From JALZKA01 sp963715405 (GTDB taxonomy: Bacteria > Actinomycetota > Thermoleophilia > Solirubrobacterales > 70-9), in assembly GCA_963715405.1 (NCBI GenBank), contig OY970239.1, forward strand, positions 1,364,001 through 1,428,000: a DNA stretch of 64,000 nt, read 5' to 3'. A program made the position numbers and the translations under genes. The notes beneath the pieces are model-generated. The model had not been told where the DNA came from. It searched no databases and worked only from the letters and a program-made list of their open reading frames with translations. Position 1 is the first letter of the stretch. Every line of letters starts with the position of its first letter. This document shows positions 44,299 through 53,217 of this stretch, piece by piece.

Positions 44299-45447
44299 CT
44301 ACTGCTCCAGGGCCAGGCCGAACGAAAGGGTCTGGCGCACAGCGGACGCCTCGTCGAGGTGCGCGAGCGCGCTGGGCCTCGCGACGCTGAACGCGTACCC
44401 CAGCGAGCGCTGAAGGCGCTCCACGAGCCCCGGAACGCCGGTGCCCGGCCCGCAGACGACTACGCCCTCCACCGGCACCGCGCCTTCCTGGGCCGAGTAG
44501 TAATCCACGGAGACGCGAAGCTCGTCCGCCAGCCTTGCGGCGCCGTCCGCGAGGCATTCTCGTGCCGCGCTCACGTGCTCTGCGTCGCCCTCGATCACCT
44601 CGGCCGGCTGCTCCAGCCCGACGTGGGTCAGCCACTGGCGTGAGTGTTCGACCGTAAGCCTGCGCCGCTCGGCGAGCTTTTGGGCGATGCCTTCGATCCC
44701 GAATGAAGCGATCCTGGTGAACAGGCAACAGTCGCCGCGGGCTACGGCGAGGTTCGTGACATCGCCGAGATAGCAAAAGAGCTTCGCGGGCGCGTGGTTC
44801 TCGGCGACGGCCACCCCGGTCGCGCCGCCGGCATGGGCGGCAACCCGCTCCTCGTAGGAAGGCGCGGTCACGAACTGGCCCGGTCCGACTGGAGAGCCGA
44901 CCTCGCGCGCCAGGGCGCGGATCATGCCGAACGCGGAATGATCGATCCCGACGGGCCTGACGCCCGCGATCGACAGCGCCTCGAGCACCTGGCTGATCAT
45001 GTCGCGGCGAGCGGCCACCGCGACCACCTCGACCTTGCGCTCACCCGTCTCATCGGTGGAGTGACCGACGACCTGCCAGTCCAGGACGGACTGGTCGAGC
45101 GGCATCGGAATGTGGTCTTGGGCCTGGAAGCGGATCGCCGTCTCGAGCTCGTCGCGGTTGTCGATCGCCGGCAGCCGCATCGAGCGAACTGCGACGCGCT
45201 GGTTCGCGATTCCTACCCGCACCTCGCGAGACAGCTTTTCGCGGGCGAACAACTCCTTGATCGCCTGCCCGAGCGCAGCCGCGTCGGCAACTTCGCCCTC
45301 GCGAAAGATGCCCGAGCCGAGGGCAATGACGCCACCGCCCACGACCTCGGTCGTGCCGTTGACACTCACCTCTGTGGCAGCGATGCTTCCGGTCTCGATG
45401 TCGAGGCCGACAACGGACTTTGACTTGTGGGTCTTGATCAGGGCCAT
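44299..45447 (-). CDS. pilM: PilM type IV pilus actin-like ATPase
   Basis: This 382-residue cytoplasmic actin-fold ATPase docks to the PilN N-terminus. Phosphate-binding and adenosine motifs are visible: VVGLDIETGSIAATEVSVNG near the start, GIANQRVAVRSMRLPAI, FQAQDHIPMPLDQSVLDWQV, and the C-terminal GVVVCGPGTGVPGLVERLQR. The gene is intact and starts the run pilM-pilN-pilO-pilP-like-pilX-pilW-pilV. Confidence 0.92.
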   Translation of the reverse strand: MALIKTHKSKSVVGLDIETGSIAATEVSVNGTTEVVGGGVIALGSGIFREGEVADAAALGQAIKELFAREKLSREVRVGIANQRVAVRSMRLPAIDNRDELETAIRFQAQDHIPMPLDQSVLDWQVVGHSTDETGERKVEVVAVAARRDMISQVLEALSIAGVRPVGIDHSAFGMIRALAREVGSPVGPGQFVTAPSYEERVAAHAGGATGVAVAENHAPAKLFCYLGDVTNLAVARGDCCLFTRIASFGIEGIAQKLAERRRLTVEHSRQWLTHVGLEQPAEVIEGDAEHVSAARECLADGAARLADELRVSVDYYSAQEGAVPVEGVVVCGPGTGVPGLVERLQRSLGYAFSVARPSALAHLDEASAVRQTLSFGLALEQ

Positions 45448-45509
45448 GAGTCGGGTCAGGGGCTATCCCCTGCCTACTCAATCGGCGCTCAGGCGCGATT
45501 CCTTGAGGG

Positions 45510-46280
45510 TTAGGAGTCGGAGGGGAAGAACTCGTCCAGATACCACTGGACGATGTCCTCTCCGACCCAGAGGCCGATGATCCCGCCCACAGCGAGGAAG
45601 GGCCCGAACGGGATCTTGGACTTCCTCGCCTGAGCACCCTGGCGGGCGATCATGACTACGCCAACGAGCGCTCCCAGGAAGAATCCGATCAGCACCGCGG
45701 GCGCGATGGCACGCCCGATGAAGAGAGCCATCATCCCGACCAGCTTCGCGTCACCCATGCCCATCCCCCGGGGATAGGCGAAGGCGAGCAGGAACATCAA
45801 GCCTCCGGCGATCGCTGCCGAGATCATGCGCGTGTCTAGCGTCTCGGGCATTGTGGCCGCGGCGATGCCGAGCGCCGCAATCGAGCCGGCAAGGACGATT
45901 TTGTTCGGGATGATCCGCAGGTCGAGGTCGGTGAGGGTGATCACGAGCAGGACGAAACACAGGACGAGCCCGAGGAGGAGCTCGCCGATCTCGTCGTCTC
46001 CCACGATCAGGTAGGTGGCCGCGAAGAGTCCGGCCAGGACGAGCTCGGCCAAGACGTAGCGGGGGGAGATCGGCTCTCCGCAGTTGCGACAGCGGCCACG
46101 GAGGATGAACCAGGAGGCAATCGGGATGTTGTCGCGCGCGCCGATCAACTCTCCGCAGCTGGGGCATTTCGACCGCTCGGAGATCCAGTTCTCGTTGCGA
46201 GGCAGCCGGTGGGCAAGCGCGGTCGCGAAGCTGCCGAGAACCGCGCCTACGACGAATAGGGCTGCTGCTATCGCTGCCAC
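45510..46280 (-). CDS. pilD: Prepilin peptidase/N-methyltransferase PilD
   Basis: PilD cuts prepilin leaders and methylates the new N-terminus. The 256-residue membrane protein has the GSFATALAHRLPR start, the four-Cys zinc loop (CPSCGELIGARDNIP, CRNCGEPISPRY), the catalytic aspartates in VITLTDLDLRIIPNKIV and in the GxGD-type motif RGMGMGDAKLVGMM, and several membrane helices. The GTG at 46280 is preceded by AAGGGAG. It lies between pilA and pilM, and processes the prepilins encoded around it. Confidence 0.95.
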   Translation of the reverse strand: MAAIAAALFVVGAVLGSFATALAHRLPRNENWISERSKCPSCGELIGARDNIPIASWFILRGRCRNCGEPISPRYVLAELVLAGLFAATYLIVGDDEIGELLLGLVLCFVLLVITLTDLDLRIIPNKIVLAGSIAALGIAAATMPETLDTRMISAAIAGGLMFLLAFAYPRGMGMGDAKLVGMMALFIGRAIAPAVLIGFFLGALVGVVMIARQGAQARKSKIPFGPFLAVGGIIGLWVGEDIVQWYLDEFFPSDS

Positions 46281-46335
46281 GGATGCTCCCTTCGACGCCA
46301 GGGCGGTTGGGCCCTGCCTGGATTCGCGCCATGAA

Positions 46336-46374
46336 CGACGAAGGGCGGCCCTCCCGGGGGCCGCCCTTGTCGTC
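46336..46374 (-). terminator. Strong hairpin after pilA
   Basis: AAGGGCGGCCC pairs with GGGCCGCCCTT, and flanking ACGAC/GTCGT extends the stem with one bulge. It sits 48 bases after the pilA stop and before pilD. There is no T-run on the minus strand, so it may reduce rather than end transcription, or stabilise the pilA mRNA 3' end. Confidence 0.6.
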
Positions 46375-46421
46375 CTTACCCTGACCGTCGCGCGGACAGG
46401 ATCTGGCTCTCTCTGTGGCTG

Positions 46422-46880
46422 TTACTCAGCCCAGAAACCGCTCGCCGGGCAACCAGCGTTCTCCGGCGTCTCGCACGGGTACGTCACGGTGCCGTCCGCT
46501 TCACGATCAATCGTGAAGACGTTGGTGGTCTCGGACTCAACAGCCACCGTGTAGTCATCCGCGGTGCTGGTGATCGTGAGGTCGTCCTCGACCTCACCGA
46601 GGGTCTCCTCGATGGCGACCAGGTCCGCCGCGGTGGGCGTCGTGTCGTCGTCCGACATGAGGTAGGAACCGTCCGGGTGGTCGGTCGCCAGCGACTCCAT
46701 CGCGGTCTGGGCCGTACGAGTGGCTGCCTTGGCATCGGCGTCCTTGGCCTTGTCCCTCTGGTTGAAGAAGGACGGGATCGCGATCGCGGCCAGGAGGCCG
46801 AGGATCAACATGACTACGAGGAGCTCGACGAGCGTGAAACCGCCCTCGCCGTTGCTCCGTTCACGGAACTTCTGGACCAT
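46422..46880 (-). CDS. pilA: Major type IV pilin
   Basis: This 152-residue prepilin has a short basic leader ending in Gly-Gly, then FTLVELLVVMLILGLLAAIAIPSFFNQ, the canonical type IV pilin helix with Glu5 after processing. The globular domain is acidic (DATKAATRTAQTAMES-type helix, then SDDDTTPTAADL) and ends with a two-Cys loop (YPCETPENAGCPASGFWAE, landmarks PCETP and GCPASG). It lies behind a GEMM-I riboswitch and an SD-holding hairpin, with its own terminator-like stem, so it is likely produced far above the other pil genes and under cyclic-dinucleotide control. Confidence 0.94.
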   Translation of the reverse strand: MVQKFRERSNGEGGFTLVELLVVMLILGLLAAIAIPSFFNQRDKAKDADAKAATRTAQTAMESLATDHPDGSYLMSDDDTTPTAADLVAIEETLGEVEDDLTITSTADDYTVAVESETTNVFTIDREADGTVTYPCETPENAGCPASGFWAE

Positions 46881-46903
46881 TAGTTACCCTCCTTGGGTTA
46901 CTA
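46881..46903 (-). promoter_or_regulatory. Hairpin holding the pilA ribosome binding site
   Basis: On the minus strand TAGTAACCC-AAGGA-GGGTAACTA folds with eight of nine arm pairs and ends one base before the ATG. The Shine-Dalgarno AAGGAGGG lies in its loop and 3' arm. It is the likely expression platform of the upstream riboswitch, acting on translation initiation. Confidence 0.6.
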
Positions 46904-46955
46904 GCGTTTGCGCCAGAGCCCCGTCAGCCATGAGGCCATCGGAAGTCTCACAGGA

Positions 46956-47040
46956 CCCGGTGGTAGCTCGGCCATCTCCTCGCAGAGAGATCCGTAGCTT
47001 TGCGTCCTCGCCTCGCAGCGAGTTTGCCCTTGACACCGAG
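46956..47040 (-). ncRNA. GEMM-I riboswitch (cyclic di-GMP/cGAMP class) upstream of pilA
   Basis: The minus strand contains the conserved aptamer elements in order: AAGGGCAAAC (47021-47031), a P1b-like hairpin CTCGC/GCGAG, GGACGCAAAGC (46997-47007), a second hairpin closed by ATCTC/GAGAT, and GGCCGAGCTACC. Outer strands CTCGGTG (47034-47040) and CACCGGG (46956-46962) pair as P1. Pilin ATG is 76 bases downstream. GEMM-I senses c-di-GMP, with a subgroup for 3',3'-cGAMP; I cannot decide between them by eye. The hairpin loop is not GNRA, unlike many members. Confidence 0.8.
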
Positions 47041-47162
47041 GCACTGGCAATCATCAACCCTCCTATCGGGAATACCTCAGGAAGGCTTTAGCTTTGGTGG
47101 GGTGTACATCCGTCCAAGTTGGGGGATGACCCCTAGCCGCTTCGCGGAAGGTTTGTGAAGTC

Positions 47163-47630
47163 TTGGCGGCCCGACGGCTGATCGCGATCCTCCTGGTCCT
47201 CCTGTTCCTCTCGTCCCTGGCCGCGGCGCTCGCGCCCGTTCAGCGGACCGAGAAGTCCGTTTCCACCACTACGTCGAGCGAGAGCTCGACCACCGACGCC
47301 GAAAACCCGGATCCTGCAACGCTGCCTGGCGCTGCCGCAGGGAACATGCCTCGGCTCATCGAACAGCAGGTAGACACCTCACGCGAACAGGCGCCCACGA
47401 TCCGGGCAAGGGTCGGGGACCAGCTGCAGCTCCGGGTCACATCCCGCACGCCCGGAACGGTCGAGCTCGCTGGCATCGGCGCCACCGAGGACATCGGCGC
47501 GGCACAGCCGGCCTTCTTCGACGTCATCCTGCGCAATGCAGGGACGTATCGCGTGCGCTTCCTTGACACCGGCCGCGAGATCGCGCGGATCGAGGTGGCG
47601 GAACCGCCGGCGCAGGATCAGCCGCGCTAG
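47163..47630 (+). CDS. Hypothetical exported protein, 155 aa
   Basis: This frame begins with TTG at 47163 and encodes a signal or anchor segment (LIAILLVLLFLSSLAAALAP), a Ser/Thr-rich stretch (STTTSSESSTTDAENP) and a C-terminal beta-type domain (GDQLQLRVTSRTPGTVELAG ... FFDVILRNAGTYRVRFLD) resembling cupredoxin- or Ig-like folds without metal ligands. No family is recognised. It is divergent from pilA and convergent with the topoisomerase gene. A weak GGAAGG precedes the TTG. Confidence 0.55.
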   Translation: MAARRLIAILLVLLFLSSLAAALAPVQRTEKSVSTTTSSESSTTDAENPDPATLPGAAAGNMPRLIEQQVDTSREQAPTIRARVGDQLQLRVTSRTPGTVELAGIGATEDIGAAQPAFFDVILRNAGTYRVRFLDTGREIARIEVAEPPAQDQPR

Positions 47631-47649
47631 CCAGCTGTCCCTGCGCGCA

Positions 47650-48657
47650 CTATGAGATCAGCTTCGCGACTGCTTTCTCGATTCCCTCCCGGTCGGCGAA
47701 GTCATTCGAGCCTCCCGCGGCGGCCAAGCGGTCTGTCGCCGCCCTGATCGTCTTCCCGCGCTCGAACAGCGAGATCACCCGCGGATCGATGTAGGACGAG
47801 CGCGCCACGGCGGGCGTGTTGCCGAGCGTCTGCGCCACCTCCTTGACCACTTCTACGACCGCTGCGTCGCGATCCTCTTCGCCTACGCGCGCGGCAAGCC
47901 CCATCGCTGCAAGAACGGTGCCGTTCCACGTCCTGAAGTCCTTGGCGGAGTATTCCTCCCCCATCAGGTCCTTGACCCACTCGTTGATGTCTGACGAGGA
48001 AACGTCGCTCCATCCACCTCGCCCCTTGCGGTACGCCAAGAGCTCGTCGGTCGGCTTGCCGCGCCTGCGCTTGAGCGCGACAACAGTTGGCACCACCAGC
48101 GCGTCTTCGACCGTCAGTTCGCGGGCGAGGCCGCTCTTGGCCGCGTACTCGAAGCGGATTGAGTTCTTTCGCACCCTTACGTGCTGCTTTTGGATCGTCG
48201 CAAGCCCGTAGCTCTCGTTCTCTTCGGCGTAGTCCTCGCCCCCGACACGAAATAGACCTATGTCGAGAAGCCGAACCGCGCACGCCATCACCCGCTCGCG
48301 CGTGAGGCCTCTTAGCTTCAGGTCCTTCTCGAGCGCCTCCCTCGCGGGACCGACGCGTTTGGCGAACTCGGGCAGCCGCTTGAACTTCTCACGGTCGCGC
48401 TGGGCGCGCCAATCATCGTGATACAGGTACTGGCGTCTCCCCGCCGCATCCGTCCCGACCGCCTGGATGTGCCCGCGATCGTCGGCGCAGATCCAGACGT
48501 CCTTCCAAGCGGGCGGCACGACGAGCGCCTTGATCCGCTCGAGCGTCGCCTCATCCGTGATCGTGTCCCCGCCCTCGTCGCAGTAGGAGAACCCCTTCCC
48601 GCGGCCGATGCGGCGATAGCCGGGACCCGAAGGGTCGGATTTTCTGGTGCGAGGCAA
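47650..48657 (-). CDS. DNA topoisomerase IB (poxvirus/bacterial type)
   Basis: This 335-residue type IB topoisomerase relaxes supercoils by a 3'-phosphotyrosine intermediate. The N-terminal domain has GYRRIGRGKGFSYCDEGG and VVPPAWKDVWICADDRGHIQAVGTDAAGR (landmarks PPAWKDVWI and IQAVGTDA). The catalytic domain carries RLLDIGLFRVGGEDYAEEN with its first Arg, the Lys-containing SIRFEYAAKSG loop, KDFRTWNGT and the nucleophile Tyr in ARSSYIDPRVI. It splits the pilus locus between pilC and pilA. Such enzymes are common in Actinobacteria and are not part of pilus assembly. Confidence 0.93.
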   Translation of the reverse strand: MPRTRKSDPSGPGYRRIGRGKGFSYCDEGGDTITDEATLERIKALVVPPAWKDVWICADDRGHIQAVGTDAAGRRQYLYHDDWRAQRDREKFKRLPEFAKRVGPAREALEKDLKLRGLTRERVMACAVRLLDIGLFRVGGEDYAEENESYGLATIQKQHVRVRKNSIRFEYAAKSGLARELTVEDALVVPTVVALKRRRGKPTDELLAYRKGRGGWSDVSSSDINEWVKDLMGEEYSAKDFRTWNGTVLAAMGLAARVGEEDRDAAVVEVVKEVAQTLGNTPAVARSSYIDPRVISLFERGKTIRAATDRLAAAGGSNDFADREGIEKAVAKLIS

Positions 48658-48690
48658 GGCTGACGTCCTAGCGAAGCCCGCCGTGACCGT

Positions 48691-48909
48691 TCAGGCGCCG
48701 CTCCCGCTCGAGTCTTCCTGCTGGTGGCGGAGCGCTTCTTCGTCCTCGGCCGGGTTGCCCATCGGGCCTGGGTCCTGCCCGGGATCCGGCTCGGGATCAG
48801 AACCCCTCTGCGGGCCTTCGGTCGCTCGGTGGTCCCGCTCCTCCTCGCTCACGGCTGAGTCGCCATTCTCGGACCCCTGGGTTCCCGCTTGGTGATCGGC
48901 CTCATCCAT
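48691..48909 (-). CDS. Small hydrophilic acidic protein, 72 aa
   Basis: Starting at the ATG at 48909, MDEADHQAGTQGSENG opens a 72-residue chain rich in Glu, Asp, Gln, Ser and Pro (DPEPDPGQDPGPMGNPAED), with no hydrophobic core, so it is probably disordered. No family is recognised. It lies between pilC and the topoisomerase gene. It may be a real short gene, since its composition is non-random and like the acidic protein at 30268-30585, but coding evidence is limited. Confidence 0.4.
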   Translation of the reverse strand: MDEADHQAGTQGSENGDSAVSEEERDHRATEGPQRGSDPEPDPGQDPGPMGNPAEDEEALRHQQEDSSGSGA

Positions 48910-48987
48910 CGCGGCTGAGCTTAGCCCTACCCACGCTTCGCCTCCACGCATGTACCGATATTGCCCGCTGACCTGCGGCGAAAACGT

Positions 48988-50223
48988 CTACCGGATGTTG
49001 TCGTACATCGAGAAGATCGGCAGGTACATCGCGATCACGATGAACCCGACTCCGCCGCCGACCATCACGATCATCACGGGCTCGATCAGGGAGGTCAACG
49101 CTTTCACCTTGGCATCGACCTCGGTCTCATAGAAGTCCGCGACCTTCTCGAGCATCGTCTCGAGCTGCCCGGAGTCCTCGCCGACGGCCACCATGTGAGA
49201 GACCATCGCCGGGAATGCGTCGTTCTCCTGAAGCGGCTTGGCGATCGAACCGCCTGCCTTGACCGAGGCGTAGACGTCATCCATGGCGCTCTCGATCACG
49301 GCATTGCCCGCGGTCTGGCCTGCGATCTTGATCGCCTGGAGCATCGGTACGCCCGAGGAGATCGTCCCCGCGAAGGTCCGGGACCAGCGAGCGAGCGCGA
49401 CCTTGTGGACGATGTCACCGATATGCGCTGGGAAGCCGAGCTTCATCCGATCCCACTGATGGCGTCCTTTCTCAGATGACTTCCACCGGCTGAAGGCATA
49501 GACGATCGCGGCGATCATCCCGATCAGGATGTACCAGGACCCAGTTATGAAGTCCGAGATGGCGACCACGATTCTGGTCGGTAGCGGCAGCTGGGAAGAG
49601 ACCCCTGGCGTGTCCTCGGCAATCTCGATGAAGACGTTGGTGAAGACGGGAACGACGAACGCGCAGACAGCGGCCATCACCAGGACTGCAATGACCAGGA
49701 CGGCCGAGGGGTACATCATCGCCGAGCGCACCTGCCGGCGAAGGGCGTCGAGGCGCTCGAGCTGGTTCGCGACCCGGTCGAGCGCCTCCTCGAGGCGCCC
49801 CGATCCCTCACCCGCCTGCACCATCGAGCGGTAGAGCGGATCGAACACGCCGGACTGGGATTCCATCGCCTGTGCGACGGAACTTCCCGCCTCGACGTCC
49901 TGGCGCAGAGCGACGATCGCCTTGGTCAGCATCTCGTCGTCGGTTTGATCTTCGAGGGTGTAGAGCGAGCGGAGCATCGGCATACCCGATGCGATCAGCG
50001 TCGCGAACTGGCGTGAGAAGATCGCCAGCGGCCGCGCCTTGACGCTCTTGAAACGCTGGAAGACCGACTCGAGCTTGAACGCCTCGCGCGTCTCGGTTAC
50101 GTCCAGGACGATCAGCCCGCGCTGGCGGAGCTGCTCGCTGACAGCCGCCTTCGTCGTCGCTTCGACCTCGCCGCGGGAAGGAACTCCCGCGAGGTCAACT
50201 GCCCTGAAGACGAAGCTCGCCAT
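48988..50223 (-). CDS. pilC: PilC type IV pilus inner-membrane platform protein
   Basis: This 411-residue GspF/PilC protein holds two repeated cytoplasmic domains. The first begins near FSRQFATLIASGMPMLRSL with MVQAGEGSGRLEEALDRVANQLE. The second begins near RTFAGTISSGVPMLQAI with MVAVGEDSGQLETMLEKVADFYE. Membrane segments are AVLVIAVLVMAAVCAFVVPVF, WYILIGMIAAIVYAF and the C-terminal PVMIVMVGGGVGFIVIAMYLPIF region. It forms the rotor acted on by PilB and PilT. The gene is intact and starts five bases after the restored pilT stop. Confidence 0.94.
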   Translation of the reverse strand: MASFVFRAVDLAGVPSRGEVEATTKAAVSEQLRQRGLIVLDVTETREAFKLESVFQRFKSVKARPLAIFSRQFATLIASGMPMLRSLYTLEDQTDDEMLTKAIVALRQDVEAGSSVAQAMESQSGVFDPLYRSMVQAGEGSGRLEEALDRVANQLERLDALRRQVRSAMMYPSAVLVIAVLVMAAVCAFVVPVFTNVFIEIAEDTPGVSSQLPLPTRIVVAISDFITGSWYILIGMIAAIVYAFSRWKSSEKGRHQWDRMKLGFPAHIGDIVHKVALARWSRTFAGTISSGVPMLQAIKIAGQTAGNAVIESAMDDVYASVKAGGSIAKPLQENDAFPAMVSHMVAVGEDSGQLETMLEKVADFYETEVDAKVKALTSLIEPVMIVMVGGGVGFIVIAMYLPIFSMYDNIR

Positions 50224-50227
50224 GGAG

Positions 50228-51368
50228 CTAGACGCCCGAGCCGACGGGCGGAGAACTGATGATCTGCGGCTGACCCGTCGCGGTGCTGCCCGTTCATGCC
50301 GGGCGTCGGCCCGAGAATGCGCTTGAGCTCCTCGGGAACCGACGCTCGCGCCATCGCCATCTGCGACGTGATCTTGCCCTGGCGGACGAGTTGTGCAAGG
50401 TGAGCGTCCATCGTCTGCATTCCGACCGAGCCGGACGTCTGGATCGCCGAATAGATCTGGTGCGTTTTTCCCTCGCGGATAAGGTTGCGGACGGCGGGGC
50501 TCGGCACGAGGACCTCAGTCGCGCAGACGCGCCCGGAGCCGTCCGCGGTCGGCAGGAGCTGCTGGGTCACAATGCCCTGGAGGGCGATCGAGAGCTGCAT
50601 CCGCACCTGCTGCTGCTGGTGAGGCGGGAAGACGTCGATGATGCGATCGACCGTCTGAGCGGTCGACTGCGTGTGAAGAGTGGCGAAGACGAGGTGGCCG
50701 GTCTCGGCCGCGGTCAGGGCGGTCGAGATCGTCTCGAGGTCGCGCATCTCGCCGACGAGGATCACGTCGGGGTCTTCGCGAAGCGCCGACTTGAGCGCGC
50801 TCGAGAAGTCGATCGCGTCCGAGCCCACCTCGCGCTGGTTCACGATGCACTTCTTGTGCTTGTGGAGGAACTCGATTGGGTCTTCGATCGTGAGGATGTG
50901 CTCCTCTCGCTCTGAGTTGATGAGGTCGATCATCGATGCGAGCGAGGTCGACTTGCCTGAGCCGGTCGGCCCTGTGACGAGGACGAAGCCGCGAGGCTTG
51001 CGGCAGAACTCCTCGAGCACCTGCGGCAGCCCCAGCGAGTCGAGCGACTCGATCTTCTCGGGGATGTGGCGAAAGGCCGCCGAGATCGCGCCGCGCTGAA
51101 AGAAGGCATTGACGCGGAAGCGCGCCACGTTCGGGATCGCGTAGGCGAGGTCGAGCTGCAGGTTGTTCTCGAACTGCTTTCGCTGCGAGTCGTTCAGGAT
51201 CGAATAGACGATCTCACGCGTGTCCTGCGGGGTCAGGAGCGGATAGTCATCGATCGGGGCGATCTTCCCGCGCACGCGGACCGCCGGCGCGAAGCCGGGC
51301 GAAAGATGGACGTCTGAGGCGCGCACCTCGACCATCCGGGTGAGGACCGCTGCAAAGTCGATGCTCAT
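50228..51368 (-). CDS. pilT: PilT twitching-motility retraction ATPase, frameshifted near the end
   Basis: PilT powers pilus retraction. The chain has the N-terminal VRASDVHLSPG motif, Walker A VTGPTGSGKSTSLASMID, VILVGEMRDLETISTALTAAETGHLVFATLHT (landmarks GEMRDLETI and GHLVFATLHT) and the PilT-specific AVRNLIREG motif, so it is not a second PilB. The frame is lost in GGGCAGCACC near 50286; one base less gives STATGQPQIISSPPVGSGV and a TAG at 50228-50230, about 379 residues. Without the correction, the ORF reads on into pilC DNA. It is downstream of pilB. Confidence 0.88.
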
Positions 51369-51419
51369 CCCTCTCTCTTTCGGCGGGCTGAGGCTCCACC
51401 TTGAGAGGAGAACAGGCGA

Positions 51420-53217
51420 TTATCGGGCGACGCGCGCGACCTCTTCGATCGAAGTCGTTCCAGCCATGACCTTGCGCAGGCCGTCCTCGGTCAGCGTGAT
51501 GCATCCCCTCCTCGCGAGCCACCGACGTCAGATCTGCCTCCGAAGCCCCAGCGACGGTCATCTCCTTCAGCGCCTCGCTCATCACCATCACCGAGTAGAG
51601 GCCGATCCGACCACGGTAGCCGGAGCCGCCACAGCGTGCACAGCCGACGGCATCGAATGCGTCGAGGGCTCCGTCGACCTCGTAACCAGCCTCGACCAGT
51701 GCCCTTTGCGGGATGACGGTAGGCCGTTTGCACTGGTCGCAAAGCTTTCGCGCCAACCGCTGGGCGACCACGCAGTCCACAGCCGAGGCGGTCAGGAAGG
51801 ATTCGATCCCCATCTTCTGCAGGCGCACGATCGCGCCTGGAGCGTCGTTCGTATGCAGCGTGGAGAGGACGAGGTGGCCGGTGAGCGCCGCCTCGACGGC
51901 TATGCGCGCGGTCTCCCCGTCGCGGATCTCGCCGACCATGATCACATCGGGGTCGGCACGAAGCATCGATCGGAGCCCGGTGGCGAAGGTGAGGCCGGCG
52001 CGGCGGTTCACGCCCATCTGGTTGATGCCTTCCAGGCGGTATTCGACGGGGTCTTCGATCGTGATGATCTTCCGCTCGATCGAGTTGATCTCGTTCAAGG
52101 TCGCGTAAAGCGAGGTGGACTTGCCCGAGCCGGTCGGGCCGGTCACCAGGATCGCACCGTACGGCTTTTGGTAGGCGGTCTCGTAGCGGACCCGCCCTTC
52201 GCCGTCCATGCCAAGATCGTCGAGGGTCCGCATCGCCTGGTCCGTATCGAGGATGCGGATCGTGGCGCCCTCACCGCGGGAGGTGGGAAGGGTGGTGATG
52301 CGCAGGTCCACTTTGCGGCCTTCGACGTGCAGCGAAACGCGGCCGTCCTGCGGGACCCTTTTCTCGGCGATGTCCATGTCGCTCATGATCTTGACCCGCG
52401 AGATGACGCCCGCGACCATCCGCTTCGGCACCTTCGCGGCCTCGACCAGCACCCCGTCGACCCGAAAGCGGACCCGCATCTCGCCCCCCAGCGGCTCGAA
52501 GTGGACGTCCGAGGCGCCGTCGTTCGTAGCCTGGCCCAGGATTGAGTAGACGAGCTTGATGACTGGCGCGTCTTCAGCAGATTCGCGCAGCTCAGTGACT
52601 TCGTCGCCGCCGTCAGTGTCCTCCTCTTCCCCCACCGCCTCGCTCACGGCCGAGTCGAGCGTGGAGAGGCGGCGGATCAAAGCGTCGATGTCCTCAGGCG
52701 CAGCCACCGCGGCACGACAGATCGAGCCCGTGATCATCTGGACGTCGTCGATCGCGATGACGTCGGACGGGTCGGACATGGCGAGAAGCACGGTGTCGTC
52801 GGGCAAGAAACCGACGGGTACCGCGTTGTAGCGGCGGGCGGCGGCGGGCGAGATCAGGCTCGACGCGCCCATGTCGACCTGATAGGCGTTCAAGTCGAGG
52901 TGAGGGAGGCTGTAGCGCTCAGCGACCGCACGCGAGAGCTGATTCGGGTCAATCACCCTTTGCTCGAGGAGGAGGGACTCTGGCGTACGGCCCGCGCTGC
53001 GCGATTCCTCCACGGCAAGGTGCGCGCGATCCCGCTCGACGAAGCCGAGCTCGACCAGGACGTCGGCGAGGGACATGCCCGAATGACCCTTCCCCAGAGG
53101 CGGCGTCAGCCCACTCGGGTCAGGTTCGCCAGCCGGGACAGGGTCGGGCTGGCGGGCCGCGGCCGCCGCTCCCGTCGGATTGGGCACAGGCTTCAGGTAG
53201 TCCGGGCGCTCGCTCAC
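51420..53217 (-). CDS. pilB: PilB type IV pilus extension ATPase, frameshifted near the end
   Basis: PilB powers pilus assembly. The GTG at 53217 (VSERPDYLKPVPNP) overlaps the aroE stop (GTGA). The chain has an N-terminal GspE domain (LADVLVELGFVERDRAHLAVEE), the DGASDVHFEP motif, Walker A LVTGPTGSGKSTSLYATLNEI, VIMVGEIRDGETARIAVEAALTGHLVLSTLHTND (landmarks VGEIRDGET and GHLVLSTLHTND), and a four-Cys zinc site CDQCKRP ... CARCGGSGYRGRIG. After EEG the frame is lost at ATGCATCACG near 51504; one base less restores TLTEDGLRKVMAGTTSIEEV and a TAA at 51420-51422, about 598 residues. Confidence 0.9.
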
